Assembly: GCA_035236585.1 (NCBI GenBank)
Contig: CP141130.1
Span: 30,639,501-30,703,500 of the forward strand
From: Warburgia ugandensis
Taxonomy: Eukaryota > Streptophyta > Magnoliopsida > Canellales > Canellaceae
Direction of reading: 5' to 3'
Length of the DNA stretch: 64,000 bases
The position numbers and the translations under genes are program-made. This document shows positions 61,907 through 64,000 of this stretch, in pieces (positions within the stretch are counted from its first letter, which is position 1; every line of letters begins with the position of its first letter). The notes beneath the pieces were generated by a model. That model saw only the letters and a list, made by a program, of their open reading frames with translations. It was not told where the DNA came from and ran no database searches.

Positions 61907-64000
61907 CTTGCAACGGAGTTTTTATAAAATTTAATAAAAATTCAAAAAATTCAAAAAATTAGAAAAATAAAAAATTTTTGGAATTGCATTTTTTAAATAT
62001 TTTAGGCATTTTTAGGTGCATCTTTAATTATTATTATTTTAGTGCATAACCACTTTATTTCCTAAATTTGATACTAATTGTTATTTTTCCTTTTTAGGAA
62101 ATTGTCAAGTGGAGCATCATCAATTAAATAGATGTTTCTTGCTTTCTTAGATTAGGATTTTTCTATTTTTTTTAAGTGAATCTTGTAATGAGGCCCCTTT
62201 GTAATTTGCACTTTTAATTTTAATTTTTAAAGGGTTATAATAATATAAGGCAAGTGTAGGATAAGGTGGCCCACACTTGATCTTCATCACAAACCCTATT
62301 GTAAATCTTCTCACTCATTTATTTTCTAGATTAGGGTTTGCATTTAGAATAATTTCGCATTGGTTGGTAGTTTAATTGCATATAGAAAGCATACTTTATA
62401 ATCGTTGTATTTTAGGGTTTGCATTAGTTTATTGTTTTTAATTGCATCTTAGGACATGTCTAATGCTTTAAGGTAAATTATATGCTGATCGAATTGCCAT
62501 GGTGTATGAAAATTAATTAGTAAGGGCACCCAACCCCACAAGAACAAGGGTGGATTTCATCACCATTTCTTGGCCCACATAAGACAATCACCTCAAGCGC
62601 GCAACCCCACTATTCATATTAAATTAAAATCAATTAGAAGAGACCTATAGGGTCATTACATGCTTGTAGGACCTTCTTAATAGGACACGATTTGCTGTCA
62701 TTGTAGTGGCCTTTGATTACTATGGTTATTAGGGGTTGTCTAATAGAGCCTCGCTCTTCTCTCACCTTCTGTTGACGTTTGTGAGGGCTAAACGCCTCCT
62801 TACACGAGGGTTGTATTAACCACTTTGGTTAAAACCTAACTAGTAAGCAGTAGTCTACTCCTAAAGAGAGTAAGAGTGTTAGATTAGGCTAATTAAAAGA
62901 ATCGTCCCCACAAAAAATCAAGAAAATTAAAATATCTGTTCTTGTTAGCCTTAAGGGATTGCTTGATTGTGTCCTTGATTGTGCATCATTCTAGGCATTT
63001 TGGTTGCATCATTTAGGATAATCTTTAAAAAAAAAAATCAAAACAAAAAGATCTTTCATTGTATGCCCTTTTGGATATGTGACAAAACCAGTAGGTTGGT
63101 CAAGTACGACCAAAAAGACATACCACATATGACCGATCAACAATCAAGGGGTAACTCACCCCATGGTAGTATCAGAGGTGATCAAGGCCCTCCACTCATC
63201 ATGAATGAGGACTCACCACCTCTAATTGATGATGAATATCAACCTCCACCAAGGAGGAATAATCATCAACAAAGAAATTGGAGAAGGAATGGAAATAGGG
63301 AATGAGACAAATAGAGTGACCATGGAGACAATGATGTTTATCAAAATCTTCATGGAAGAACTTTAAGAGATTACCTTCAGCCTACACGCACCAGTACACC
63401 ATCTTGTGTCATTCTTCATCAAAATGCTGGTGTGTTAGAATTAAAAATTGGAGTAATCCAATTACTTCCCAAATTTCATAGGCTAGATAGTGAGAGTCCT
63501 TATTTGCATCTTAAGGAATTTGATGAGGTATGTAGTACCCAAAGAACCCAAAATGTAGGTCTAGATACTGTCAGGCTTAAACCATTTCCTTTCTCTTTAA
63601 AGCATAAAGCAAAAAGCAAAAATGTGGTTTAATGCATTGCCATAAGGTTCCATAAGGACTTAGAATGAAATGACTAGGGAATTCTTGAAATTTTTTTTCC
63701 TTATGCATAAAACAAATACACTCCATTGTAAGATAATGAACTTTACCCAGAAAGATAAAGAGTCATTCTACTAATTCTAGGAAAGGTTCAAAGATCTATT
63801 GCTTACTTGCTCACATCATGATTATGAACCATGGCGCATTATCAGCTTCTTTTATAAAGGACTTAATTTTGACATGCGCCAGTTTGTAGAGATGATGTGC
63901 AATGGTAACTTTTTGAATAAACAATCAAATGAGGTGGAGGAGTATTTGGAATGGCTAGCTGAAAGTGCACAGACCTGGGCTAACTCAGAAAGAGTAGAAC

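Larger units (their letters stand above)
59630..64000 (+). mobile_element. Ty3/Gypsy (Athila/Tat-type) retrotransposon, 5' part, runs off right edge
   Basis: The LTR ends at 61,882 in ATATCAACA, after the block GGGATCGACCCGTATTTGCA that is typical just inside such LTR ends. The primer-binding site TGGCGCCATTGCCGAGGA (61,889-61,906) is the Asp-tRNA type of the Athila/Tat lineages. The leader runs to about 63,080 and shares sequence with the element at the left edge. The gag region follows, with a capsid-like segment near 63,430-64,000. The 5' LTR start is uncertain; a candidate TGTAGGGATT lies at about 59,630. The LTR holds a long pyrimidine-rich tract (60,420-61,480). It is a broken fossil as far as it can be seen. 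Confidence 0.75.

Overview
This is nuclear DNA of a flowering plant. The evidence is a chloroplast-type cyclophilin gene with GT-AG introns, surrounded by plant transposons: a Mutator-like element (MULE), two hAT elements, RTE-type LINEs, Au-type SINEs and long Ty3/Gypsy LTRs. Introns filled with retroelements are common in magnoliids and other early-diverging angiosperms, but the sequence alone does not settle the lineage.

Only one host gene looks intact. It lies on the + strand from about 23,116 to 58,646 and is a CYP20-2-type plastid peptidyl-prolyl isomerase of about 260 residues. Exons 2 to 7 splice in frame with no stop, and all seven classical cyclophilin active-site residues are present. 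The gene spans 35.5 kb because one intron (25,193-57,376) is about 32.2 kb long. That intron holds, in order: a 178-bp tandem repeat; an hAT element lacking one end; a small LTR retroelement with an RTE LINE inserted in its second LTR; two more RTE LINEs in opposite orientation; an RNase H remnant; three Au-type SINEs; and a second hAT element with both ends, an 8-bp target duplication and a solo LTR inside it. The second hAT sits in one copy of a 255-bp tandem duplication, and the other copy is its natural empty site.

Upstream of the gene, 1-12,540 is made of Ty3/Gypsy fossils: a 5' LTR and leader running off the left edge, a degraded LTR-like stretch, and a 4-kb Del/Tekay-like LTR with its primer-binding site. 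From about 12,560 to 22,560 lies one decayed MULE. It has inverted terminal regions at both ends, a minus-strand transposase readable in three blocks, and a convergent GRF zinc-finger gene remnant. Two solo LTRs, in opposite orientations and each with a perfect 5-bp target duplication, are inserted in the transposase gene.

Downstream of the gene, after about 1 kb with no recognisable feature, a pyrimidine-rich LTR (ending at 61,882), a primer-binding site and a gag region belong to a Ty3/Gypsy element of Athila/Tat type that runs off the right edge. Its leader is related to the leader at the left edge. There is no CRISPR array, operon, tRNA or rRNA gene that I can see.
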